The notes under the pieces were generated by a model, which saw only the letters and a program-made list of their open reading frames with translations, was not told where the DNA came from and searched no databases. From an uncultured Blautia sp. (GTDB taxonomy: Bacteria; Bacillota; Clostridia; Lachnospirales; Lachnospiraceae): DNA of 5,353 nucleotides. The stretch covers positions 1-5,353 of the forward strand of contig USPF01000085.1 in the NCBI GenBank assembly GCA_900556555.1. The letters run 5' to 3'. A program made the position numbers and the translations under genes. Positions 1 to 5,254 of the stretch are shown here, one piece after another (the stretch's first letter is position 1; each line of letters opens with the position of its first letter).

Positions 1-33
1 CATTTTGAACGAAAAGTCCTCTTTTTCCGTAGA

Positions 34-63
34 GGCTGTTATTTCACAGCCCCTTCTTTTTTT
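34..63 (+). terminator. Rho-independent terminator at left edge
   Basis: GGCTGT (34-39) pairs with ACAGCC (46-51) around a six-base loop and is followed by a T-rich run to about 63. This has the form of an intrinsic terminator for a plus-strand gene lying left of the window. CCTCT (18-22) can instead pair with AGAGG (31-35), which shares bases 34-35 with the first stem, so the two hairpins exclude each other. The stem is short, so confidence is moderate. Confidence 0.55.
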
Positions 64-70
64 CGTGTAA

Positions 71-110
71 GGGAGGTGGTGCCATTGGGCTGTGGAACAC
101 AATTTCTCGG
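71..110 (+). other. Orphan ribosome binding site and leader before the parA fragment
   Basis: GGGAGGTGG (71-79) is a strong Shine-Dalgarno sequence. Two starts follow it. TTG at 85 opens only nine codons and stops at TGA 112-114. ATT at 84 opens a frame that continues unbroken into the parA fragment, beginning MGLWNTISR. The first residues do not look like a ParA N-terminus, which should carry KGGVGKT. I read this as the beginning of another gene, possibly phage, whose body was replaced by parA sequence. The original gene is not recognised. Confidence 0.35.
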
Positions 111-776
111 ATGAATCTATATCCGATAACCAGATGTGTGGTAGAGGATATAAAAACTGTTGAAATCAGTATTGGTGACTTGATGATGAATCAGATGGGT
201 GAAGAAGAACAGCCTAATCCGGCTGAGTACATTATTAACAGAAAAGGGGTTGACTTTACACCATCATCAAAAGTGCTGTCTGTGGTGGATGCGAAACTGA
301 GATTGGAAATGGGAGCAGAGAAGATTCTGTCATGTATTCTGGAACCGTTGAGAGAAGTATATGACTATATTTTGATTGATACCTGCCCATCATTGAACAC
401 ATTAACAATCAATGCACTTGCAGCTGCAGATGAAGTCATTATAGAAGCCAATTCTCAGTTCTGGGCAATGGTAGGACTGGAAGACTTTCTTTTGACTGTT
501 AAGAAGATTAAGAACCGTGTCAATTCAAAATTGGATGTGTCCGGTATTCTTCTGACCATGTGTGAGGAAAGAACCAATCTTTGTAAGGTAATTACTGATG
601 AAGTGGCAGAGGCATTCAATGGGAAGCTGCGTATCTTTGACAGCAAGATTCCCACTACGGTAAAAGTTGGGGAATCTGTGTATTATGGAGAACCATTGTT
701 GGAATATGTACCGAGAACAAAGGCTTGTAAAGCATATCAGAATTTGGCAAAGGAGTTGATTGCAGATGAAGGCTAA
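111..776 (+). pseudogene. parA: ParA/Soj partition ATPase, N-terminally truncated
   Basis: From about residue 17 (TVEISIGDLMMNQM) to the end, this reads as a Soj/ParA-family ATPase of the kind encoded with ParB on Firmicute conjugative elements. Walker B is clear as YDYILIDTCPSLN (about residues 84-96), followed by TINALAAADEVII and the C-terminal GILLTMCEERTNL and KVGESVYYGEPLLEY regions. Missing are the KGGVGKTT Walker A loop and the following DADPQ motif, about 40-50 residues of a normal ~260-residue protein. Without them the product should not bind ATP or dimerise. The frame is open upstream to at least position 60, so the lost end was replaced, not merely mis-started. The start at ATG 111 has no good ribosome binding site of its own; translation could begin at 84. 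The 3' end overlaps parB, the usual parAB arrangement. A functional truncated form is unlikely. Confidence 0.85.
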
Positions 777-1233
777 TGCACCAAAAAGAAAAGTATTTCA
801 AGATGCAGTGGACTTAATTAATCCAGAAAATGTTGTAGACAATGAACAGGCAATGATTTCAGTGGAGAAGATAGTACCATTCCATAATCATCCATTCCGC
901 CTGTATGAGGGGAAACGCCTTGATGATATGGTGGAGAGCATCAAGGCGTATAGTGTTCTTATTCCTGTGATTGTACAGAAAATTGCAGACGGATATGAAA
1001 TGCTCTCAGGTCATAATCGTTGGAATGCAGCTAAGATTGCGGGAATCAAGGAGATTCCAGCAATCATCAAAGAGAATCTGATTGAGAGAGAAGCATATGT
1101 GTATGTGATAGAAACCAATATGTTGCAAAGGTCTTTTGATGACCTCTTGCCATCAGAAAAGGCGGCAGTATTGACAGAGTGATATGAGAAAGTAATGTGT
1201 CAGGGTAGACGAAATGACATTCTGGAAGAGATT
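766..1233 (+). pseudogene. parB: ParB partition protein, nonsense codon and truncated 3' end
   Basis: ATG 766 overlaps the end of parA by 11 bases and is served by AGGAG at 751-755; TTG 760 is an alternative start but sits too close to that site. The protein shows the ParB/Srx N-terminal domain: EKIVPFHNHPFRLYEG, then DDMVESIKAYSVLIPVIVQK, the nucleotide-contacting GHNRWNAAKIAG, and VIETNMLQRSFDDLLPSEKAA. At 1180-1182 the frame meets TGA, after about 138 residues. Beyond it the same frame still reads as ParB (YEKVMCQGRRNDILEE) up to about 1230. In relatives as I recall them, arginine precedes YEKVM, so a single CGA-to-TGA change explains the stop. After 1233 similarity ends and phage tail sequence follows; the helix-turn-helix and C-terminal dimerisation regions are absent. 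The product cannot bind parS normally. Together with the ParA damage, the partition pair is dead. Confidence 0.85.
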
Positions 1234-1739
1234 TGGATTGGTACTGATGGTGGTGTTGAAAGAATTGGTGCTTATGTTAAAGAACTTTCAGCTATTGACT
1301 ATGATTTACTGATACTGAACAAAGCACTGGTTATGAAGGTGACATTGAGATTGCGATGGTGCCTGAGTCCTTCCGAGTGGATGTACTTAAGGAGTCGCTT
1401 GATGCGAATAAAGTCCTTGTAGAGAATGCAAATGTTGAAACTGCAAACTTTGCTCTTATGTTTGAGTTTGATGGTGATGTGAAGAAGATTCGTCATTGTC
1501 TCTATAAGTGTGCAGCTTCTCGTCCAAGCATTGAATCTCAGACAAATGAAGATGAAATCGAAGTACAGACAGAAACACTGTCTCTTAAGGCTACTCCGCT
1601 TGAAAATGGTGTTGTAAAGTCAAAGACCGGTGATGATACCACTGATGAAACATATCAGAATTGGTATAAGACAGTGTATATGCCAACTGCTGAGCCAGAG
1701 ACAAAAGCTGCAGCATCGACTTCGAATTCCGGAAAGTAA
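1234..1739 (+). pseudogene. Phage major tail (tube) protein, phi13-type, 5' truncated and frameshifted
   Basis: The frame ending at 1739 reads GYEGDIEIAMVPESFRVDVL, then LVENANVETANFALMFEF, then DGDVKKIRHCLYKCAASRP and VQTETLSLKATPLENG, a pattern I recognise from phi13-family major tail proteins of Firmicute siphophages, which form the tail tube. The upstream part lies in another frame: ...ELSAIDYD up to 1305. Restoring one T in the run at 1305-1307 would join them as YDFTDTEQSTGYEGD, so one base has probably been lost, or miscalled. The segment 1234-1300 (IWIGTDGGVERIGAYVKEL) I cannot match to the family N-terminus, so the 5' end may have been replaced at the junction with parB. The ATG at 1356 lies inside the domain and is not a natural start. 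Downstream, the tail chaperone follows after 13 bases in the usual phage order. Confidence 0.75.
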
Positions 1740-1752
1740 GAGGTAGACGATT

Positions 1753-2172
1753 ATGGGAATGACAAAGAAGATCGAAATTGATGGTAAAGAGGTGCTTTTT
1801 AAGGCCTCTGCCGCAATCCCTAGAATTTATAGAATCAAATTTCAGAGAGACATTTATAAAGATTTGTCTGCTTTGGAAAAGGCAATCGGTAAGAACGTGG
1901 AAGATGCATCCACGCTTGATACATTCTCTCTTGAGATGTTCGAGAACATTGCGTATGTGATGGCCAAGCACGCAGATGCAAATATTCCAGACACACCGGA
2001 AGAGTGGTTGGATGGATTTAATACATTTTCCATTTATCAGGTGCTTCCACAGCTTATTGAACTTTGGGGTCTTAATGTTCAAACGGATGTAAGTGCTAAA
2101 AAAAGTTCGTCCAACAGATTGCCCGATGACAACACCTTTATTTTTGCTTCGTTGCGTACAACTGGGGATTAG
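1753..2172 (+). CDS. Phage tail assembly chaperone (gpG-like)
   Basis: This 139-residue protein lies directly after the major tail protein, where siphophages place the tail assembly chaperone that loads tail tube subunits onto the tape measure. AAGAGGT at 1738-1744 serves ATG 1753; ATG 1759 is a possible alternative. The body is a small mixed-charge helical protein: IEIDGKEVLFKASAAIPRIYR, then EMFENIAYVMAKHAD and DTPEEWLDGFNTFSIYQVLP, ending in the family-like LIELWGLNVQTDVSAKK at about residue 117. After that lysine pair the remaining 22 residues (SSSNRLPDDN...) look unconstrained. A second open frame, shifted by one base, continues with conserved-looking sequence to 2293, as expected for the G/GT frameshift arrangement. 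No membrane segment or signal peptide is present. The family assignment is from pattern and position. Confidence 0.75.
   Translation: MGMTKKIEIDGKEVLFKASAAIPRIYRIKFQRDIYKDLSALEKAIGKNVEDASTLDTFSLEMFENIAYVMAKHADANIPDTPEEWLDGFNTFSIYQVLPQLIELWGLNVQTDVSAKKSSSNRLPDDNTFIFASLRTTGD
2095..2106 (+). promoter_or_regulatory. Candidate programmed frameshift site (run of seven A)
   Basis: The chaperone frame reads GCT AAA AAA AGT here, with seven consecutive A at 2098-2104. A peptidyl-tRNA-Lys on AAA can re-pair one base forward or two bases back on this run, and either event enters the frame that runs to 2293. A -1 slip would instead meet TGA at 2127-2129. Tail chaperone genes of many tailed phages use such a shift to make a minor extended product, usually by -1, but +1 and -2 cases are known. 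I see no obvious stimulatory hairpin. A one-base mutation is the alternative. Confidence 0.5.
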
Positions 2173-2293
2173 TATCCGAGACCTGGATTTGCTTACCATT
2201 GGCCTCGTGAATGATATGTATGCTGAAAACAGTAACGATGATTATAAAGGATATAAAGAAGTGGCGACTCAGGAGGACTTCGACAAATTTTAA
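2105..2293 (+). CDS. Frameshift extension of tail assembly chaperone (gpT-like)
   Basis: The frame from 2105 encodes about 62 residues: VRPTDCPMTTPLFLLRCVQL, then GISIRDLDLLTIGLVNDMYAE, SNDDYK, and a terminal ATQEDFDKF. The Leu-rich, Asp-containing middle and the ATQEDFD ending resemble the short second product that follows tail chaperones in Clostridia prophages. Joined to the first frame at the A run, it would give a protein of about 179-180 residues. An internal ATG at 2126 would give a 55-residue protein, but no Shine-Dalgarno precedes it, nor the GTG at 2093; that favours expression by frameshifting. The tape measure gene would normally come next, but here a toxin-antitoxin cassette intervenes. 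Assignment depends on context and remembered pattern. Confidence 0.6.
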   Translation, partial: VRPTDCPMTTPLFLLRCVQLGISIRDLDLLTIGLVNDMYAENSNDDYKGYKEVATQEDFDKF

Positions 2294-2344
2294 TCAACTG
2301 GTAGATTTTGGAGTATAAACAACTTGTAAAATGCTGATTTTGTA

Positions 2345-2373
2345 TTGCTTTTGTCCGCACAAATGGATATAAT
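2345..2373 (+). promoter_or_regulatory. Sigma-A promoter of the toxin-antitoxin operon, with candidate operator
   Basis: TTGCTT (2345-2350) and a perfect TATAAT (2368-2373) are separated by exactly 17 bases. An inverted repeat, TTTGT (2350-2354) and ACAAA (2359-2363) around CCGC, sits within the spacer, where an antitoxin-toxin complex could bind and repress its own operon. The promoter shape is strong; the operator role is inference. Confidence 0.75.
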
Positions 2374-2406
2374 ATAGTTAGAAAAAACTCGAAAGGAGTG
2401 TTTACT

Positions 2407-2715
2407 ATGGCAACAAAATCAGCAAATTTATACGTACGCATAGAGCCTGATGTAAAAGAACAGGCAGAAGGAATCTTAGCAGCATTAGGAATTCCTGCAT
2501 CTAATGCAATAAATATGTTTTACAAACAAATTATTCTTCAAAGAGGACTTCCTTTTGAAGTGAAAATGCCATCCGCTCGTCCTGTAGACGTTAGTGCATT
2601 ATCAGAAGCACAGATGAATGCAGAACTAGAGAAAGGATATGCAGATATGCAGGCTGGTCGTACTAGATCAGCAAAATCTGTTTTTGCTGATATCCGCAAG
2701 GATTACAGTTTATGA
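2407..2715 (+). CDS. RelB/DinJ-family antitoxin
   Basis: This 102-residue protein neutralises the toxin encoded immediately downstream and probably represses the shared promoter. The N-terminal ribbon-helix-helix region is recognisable: SANLYVRIEPDVKEQAEGIL (residues 5-24), LGIPASNAINMFYKQIIL (about 27-44), then the family hallmark RGLPFEVKMP (about 46-55). The acidic and helical C-terminal tail (ALSEAQMNAELEKGYADMQA and onward) is the usual toxin-wrapping part. ATG 2407 is chosen because AAAGGAGTG ends about seven bases upstream; a GTG at 2398 lies within that site. The stop codon overlaps the toxin start in an ATGA at 2712-2715, indicating coupled translation. The length is normal and no key part is missing, so the gene looks functional. 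Confidence 0.92.
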   Translation: MATKSANLYVRIEPDVKEQAEGILAALGIPASNAINMFYKQIILQRGLPFEVKMPSARPVDVSALSEAQMNAELEKGYADMQAGRTRSAKSVFADIRKDYSL

Positions 2716-3044
2716 TTTATGATATCGAGATCTCAGATCAGGCCGAAATAGACCTTCGTGGAATCTTCGAATACATTGCTTTTGAACTGCAGGCACCAGA
2801 AAATGCAAGTGGTCAGCTTGATAGGCTTGAAGCATGTATTATGGATCTTGATCATATGCCGAAGAGATATCGACAATATGAATTGGAACCATGGAAAAGT
2901 CTAGGGTTACGCGTAGCGCCAGTAGACAATTATCTTGTTCTATATATTCCGGATGATGATACACAAGTGGTTACGATTATCCGTGTTATGTACGGTGGAC
3001 GAGATGTGGATACGCAATTAAACAGATTTACAAAAACAAAATAA
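2712..3044 (+). CDS. RelE/ParE-superfamily toxin
   Basis: This 110-residue toxin is translationally coupled to the antitoxin by a four-base ATGA overlap. The fold pattern is the RelE/ParE one: beta strand YDIEISDQAEIDLRGIFEYI, a helical hairpin containing LDRLEACIMDLDHMPKRY, a middle strand LGLRVAPVDNYLVLYIPDDD, and the closing strand VVTIIRVMYGGRDVDTQL. The terminal RVMYGGRD motif is the ParE-like end of the family. RelE members cut mRNA on the ribosome, while ParE members poison DNA gyrase; the lack of clear RelE catalytic residues and the YGGRD ending lean towards ParE-like, but sequence alone does not settle the target. The gene is full length, without stops, and is followed by a strong terminator. 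It is a complete, plausibly active two-gene module. Confidence 0.9.
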   Translation: MIYDIEISDQAEIDLRGIFEYIAFELQAPENASGQLDRLEACIMDLDHMPKRYRQYELEPWKSLGLRVAPVDNYLVLYIPDDDTQVVTIIRVMYGGRDVDTQLNRFTKTK

Positions 3045-3050
3045 TTTGAA

Positions 3051-3082
3051 AGCATCAATCAGAAATGGTTGGTGCTTTTTTT
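3051..3082 (+). terminator. Rho-independent terminator of the toxin-antitoxin operon
   Basis: AGCATCAATC (3051-3060) pairs over ten bases with GGTTGGTGCT (3067-3076), with two G-T wobbles and a six-base loop, followed by seven T (3076-3082). It starts seven bases after the toxin stop, so it ends the cassette's transcript and may reduce read-through from the tail operon into the tape measure gene. Confidence 0.88.
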
Positions 3083-3113
3083 ATGCCCATTTTTACGGAA
3101 GGAGGTATCGACC

Positions 3114-3248
3114 GTGGCTAACAGAATCATGGGTATTACTGTCGAGATTGGCGGAAATACAGCAGCCGCGGGAGCATCATCCTGGTGGAATTATGGGAAT
3201 ATGAAATGTATATCTGTGTTAATATATGCAGCCAGGGAATTAAAATAG
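3114..3248 (+). pseudogene. Phage tape measure protein, N-terminal stub only
   Basis: GGAAGGAGGT (3098-3107) is an ideal ribosome binding site for GTG 3114. The first residues, VANRIMGITVEIGGNTAA, match the typical start of siphophage tape measure proteins (RIKGITVEIGG-type). These proteins are very long and set tail length, so nearly all of the gene is gone. Recognisable sequence stops near 3167, where histidine kinase sequence begins in another frame. The tape measure frame then runs through foreign DNA to TAG 3246-3248, giving a meaningless 44-residue product. Its position after the tail chaperone is the canonical order, interrupted here by the toxin-antitoxin cassette. The strong translation signal remains in place and would express the chimeric peptide. 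Confidence 0.75.
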
Positions 3249-3433
3249 AGAGAGAAGAATTTCCAAAATTGTTTCAGCGTTTTTACCGTGGAAAATCTGC
3301 GAAGAACAGGGAAGGAGTCGGTCTGGGCTTATATCTTGCAAGAGAAATTGTGAGAGAGGAACGTGGCTATATGAAAGGAGAATTTGACCAGAAAAAGGGA
3401 AATATATTCCGGGTTTTTCTTCCAAAACGGTGA
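3164..3433 (+). pseudogene. Sensor histidine kinase, C-terminal fragment
   Basis: The frame from about 3164 reads SRGSIILVELWEYEMYICVN, then a damaged G1-like box CSQGIKIEREE, then EFPKLFQRFYRGKSAKNREG and the intact G2 box GVGLGLYLAREIV, ending GNIFRVFLPKR at TGA 3431-3433. This is the end of an HATPase_c domain of a membrane two-component kinase. The membrane and sensor regions, the phosphoacceptor histidine and the N box are all absent. In the G1 box (DxGxG normally) the aspartate is missing and the second glycine is replaced by lysine, consistent with drift after inactivation. There is no good start; GTG 3185 is only formal. The fragment joins the tape measure stub near 3164-3172 and is followed by a strong terminator, probably its native one. 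It may have partnered the response regulator stub at 5255, but that is inference. Confidence 0.85.
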
Positions 3434-3446
3434 TTCTGAAAATGGA

Positions 3447-3490
3447 AATAGTCCAGGAGTTATTCGAAACATACTCTTGGACTATTTTTT
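3447..3490 (+). terminator. Strong terminator after the kinase fragment
   Basis: AATAGTCCAGGAGT (3447-3460) pairs with ACTCTTGGACTATT (3473-3486) over 14 bases with one wobble, around a 12-base loop, followed by six T (3485-3490). It begins 14 bases after the kinase stop and lies between that gene and the convergent blaR1 remnant. The minus-strand side lacks a clear T run, so it probably works mainly on plus-strand transcripts. Confidence 0.88.
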
Positions 3491-3528
3491 CTATTCCCAT
3501 ATACGCATATCTGACAAAACAGACAAGG

Positions 3529-4709
3529 TTATCTCTGCTGCATTTCTTCCATCAGCGTGTTCTTTTGCAATTTTCTTAATAGTTCTACCTGCTCTATGGG
3601 TGAAATTTTCAGAGAAGATTCCATCCAGTAGGAAGAGAAATTGTCACCTAAATTTTCATTTCCATATCTGATTTTGTGCAGATAATTTTCAATAGAAGCA
3701 GCACCAAGCTGTTCATCAATCCATTGAAAATACCAGTTTACAGAAGAGCTCATGGCTGATGGTAATGTCTGATCTGCATTCCATGTTTCAAATGGATAGG
3801 CAGTTCCATCCCATTCAACAAAAGTGTTTTCTTGTGTGATGATATTATTTTCCAATCCAAACAAGGCGTTATATATTTTGTAGGTAGAATTGGGTGCAAC
3901 TCGTAAGGCTGCAAGTTCCATATTATGTATTTTCCAGGTGTCATTCGTTAAATCATATAAAACAAAGCTGCTTTCATAGTTTCCAAAGTAACGGGTAAGG
4001 TCTATGACGGTGCAGGGCTTTGAGGAAATATTCCACGGATAGTAATCTTCATCTGCTGCGTAGGCTGAGACAAACGGTGCAAGGCAAAAAAGCAGAATAG
4101 ATGTCAGTAGAAAAATGGTGATGCTTTTGAGCTTTTTCTGAAATGTGAGCTTTTCATAAGAAGCAATATTTATAATTCGCCGTCTCATCTGTTTCATATT
4201 TCCGCTCATGCCGGAGACAAAGGGAAATGGGGTAAGAGATGTCTTTTTGGCAAAGCTGATTAAGGTGTTTCCATAGTTCACGTAATCGTAAGAATCCAGC
4301 ATTTTTAAAACAGAAGTATCACAGGCGACCTCCTGGTCATTTCGCATTTCTTTCAGTGAATTTTAGAAAAGCAGTACTGTAGATGGGAATTTCCTTTGCA
4401 ATTAAGGCCTCATTTAGACACTGCTTATATAATCTGTGAACCGTGGGGCTTTGAAGCGGAAGTGCAGATTTTTTTAAAGTATGCAGGCACAAAGCAGACA
4501 TGATTACAAAGGTTATACATCTGCGGTAACCGGAAAAAGCGGAAGGGCAGAAAGGGAACTGCCAAAATACCAAGCAGAAGAAACCACAGGTTATACTGCA
4601 TCCGGCTGGATAAGCTATTTCTGAATATGTGTTTGACAAGCAAAAGAATGCCAATGATACCACAGAGCAGGATATTGCAGAGGAGAAAACGTATCATAAA
4701 ACCGGCCAT
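3529..4709 (-). pseudogene. blaR1: BlaR1/MecR1 beta-lactam sensor-protease, multiply deleted
   Basis: Three pieces of one BlaR1 lie in order on the minus strand. Piece 1 starts at ATG 4709, one base after the blaI stop, and gives membrane segments MIRFLLCNILLCGIIGILLL and NLWFLLLGILAVPFLPFRFF. After about 4530 similarity is lost and the frame ends at 4425. Piece 2, in another frame (about 4490-4362), reads LKKSALPLQSPTVHRLYKQC through PIYSTAFLK. Piece 3, in yet another frame (about 4359-3529), reads LKEMRNDQEVACDTSVLKML, a membrane segment ITIFLLTSILLFCLAPFV, then the penicillin-binding sensor with STYK (acylated serine) and SSVNWYF. The HExxH zinc protease segment between pieces 2 and 3 is gone, as is the C-terminal KTG box; the frame ends early in MEEMQQR. 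About 1.2 kb remain of a usual ~1.7 kb. The product can neither sense nor cleave BlaI. Confidence 0.88.
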
Positions 4710-4710
4710 A

Positions 4711-5097
4711 CTATTTCCCGCCCTTCTGGTGCTTCTGTGAAAGGAGAGAACGGAGCGTATCCAGTTCAGATTCAGATAATCTGTCATTTTCTATATATGC
4801 AGAAACCATAGCTGTAATATCCCCATTGTAATAGCGTTTTAGAAAAGAATTGCTTTCCTGTCCAATATATTCGTTTTCTTTTACTGCCGGAGTGTAAATA
4901 AACATACGGCTTTGTTTTTCGTAAGTGAGTGCCCCTTTTGTCACAAGACGTTTAATCAGAGTCTGGATGGTTTTGGGGCTCCAGTTTGTGGTCTGTAATA
5001 GTTTTTCCGTGATGTCTCTGGTGCTGATGGGGGCATATTTCCAGACAATTTTCATGACTTCGAATTCAGCTTCTGAGATTTGTGGAAGGTTTTTCAT
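4711..5097 (-). CDS. blaI: BlaI/MecI-family transcriptional repressor
   Basis: This complete 128-residue protein has the BlaI/MecI winged helix: ISEAEFEVMKIVWKYAPIST (residues 7-26), helix TRDITEKLLQ, recognition region NWSPKTIQTLIKRLVTKGAL (38-57) and wing YEKQSRMFIYTPAV. The C-terminal half (FLKRYYNGDITAMVSAYIEN, then DRLSESELDTLRSLL) is the dimerisation part. BlaI dimers repress beta-lactamase and their own operon until BlaR1 triggers cleavage. Aligning LSESEL with LSQDEI of staphylococcal BlaI places Ala100-Tyr101 where the Asn-Phe cleavage pair sits, so cleavage specificity may differ. ATG 5097 follows AAAGGAGA at good spacing. blaR1 begins one base beyond the stop, the normal operon. 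The gene has no damage, in contrast to its partner, so it should repress without induction. No beta-lactamase gene lies in the window. Confidence 0.93.
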   Translation of the reverse strand: MKNLPQISEAEFEVMKIVWKYAPISTRDITEKLLQTTNWSPKTIQTLIKRLVTKGALTYEKQSRMFIYTPAVKENEYIGQESNSFLKRYYNGDITAMVSAYIENDRLSESELDTLRSLLSQKHQKGGK

Positions 5098-5111
5098 AGG
5101 TAGTCTCCTTT

Positions 5112-5131
5112 AAATCTTACGGTTGTAATAT
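5112..5131 (-). promoter_or_regulatory. Candidate BlaI operator
   Basis: On the minus strand this reads TATTACAACCGTAAGATTTA, centred on the dyad TTAC-AACC-GTAA (5117-5128). It resembles the TACA-NN-TGTA operators of BlaI/MecI, and flanking bases (TATTAC..GTAAGATTT) match the Bacillus licheniformis bla operator as I recall it. It begins five bases downstream of the blaI -10 box and covers the expected transcription start, so a bound dimer would block transcription of blaI-blaR1. One dyad arm departs from consensus (CGTAA for TGTAA). Confidence 0.65.
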
Positions 5132-5135
5132 AAAT

Positions 5136-5164
5136 ATTATAGACGTCATGTTACGAATTGTCAA
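5136..5164 (-). promoter_or_regulatory. Consensus sigma-A promoter of blaI
   Basis: On the minus strand a perfect -35 TTGACA (5164-5159) and a perfect -10 TATAAT (5141-5136) are separated by exactly 17 bases, a textbook strong promoter. The transcription start should lie near 5129, within the operator dyad. Such strength is usual where a repressor holds the promoter shut. Confidence 0.88.
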
Positions 5165-5179
5165 TTTCCCAAAAGGCTG

Positions 5180-5208
5180 TTGACTTCAAATTTTATGTGC
5201 ATAATAAT
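5180..5208 (+). promoter_or_regulatory. Divergent promoter of the response regulator stub
   Basis: TTGACT (5180-5185) and AATAAT (5203-5208), each one mismatch from consensus, are 17 bases apart and point towards the gene at 5255. A dyad TGTA-AG-TACA (5218-5227) lies just downstream, near the expected start of transcription; it could be a regulator site, but its half-sites are in the reverse order from BlaI operators, so I do not assign it. Confidence 0.65.
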
Positions 5209-5254
5209 ATAACATATTGTAAGTACAGAAGAATGGGATTAAAGGGGGAACAGG

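Noticed and set aside
1591..2199. A 202-codon open frame on the minus strand
   Set aside because: It is antisense to the tail protein and tail chaperone, which have recognisable products and ribosome binding sites; its own sequence shows no family pattern.
2105..2293. Independent small gene starting at GTG 2093 or ATG 2126
   Set aside because: Neither start has a ribosome binding site, and the position right after the A run fits a frameshift extension better.
3384..3671. A 95-codon plus-strand frame across the kinase end and blaR1
   Set aside because: It overlaps the kinase stop, runs through a terminator hairpin and then lies antisense to BlaR1 sensor sequence.
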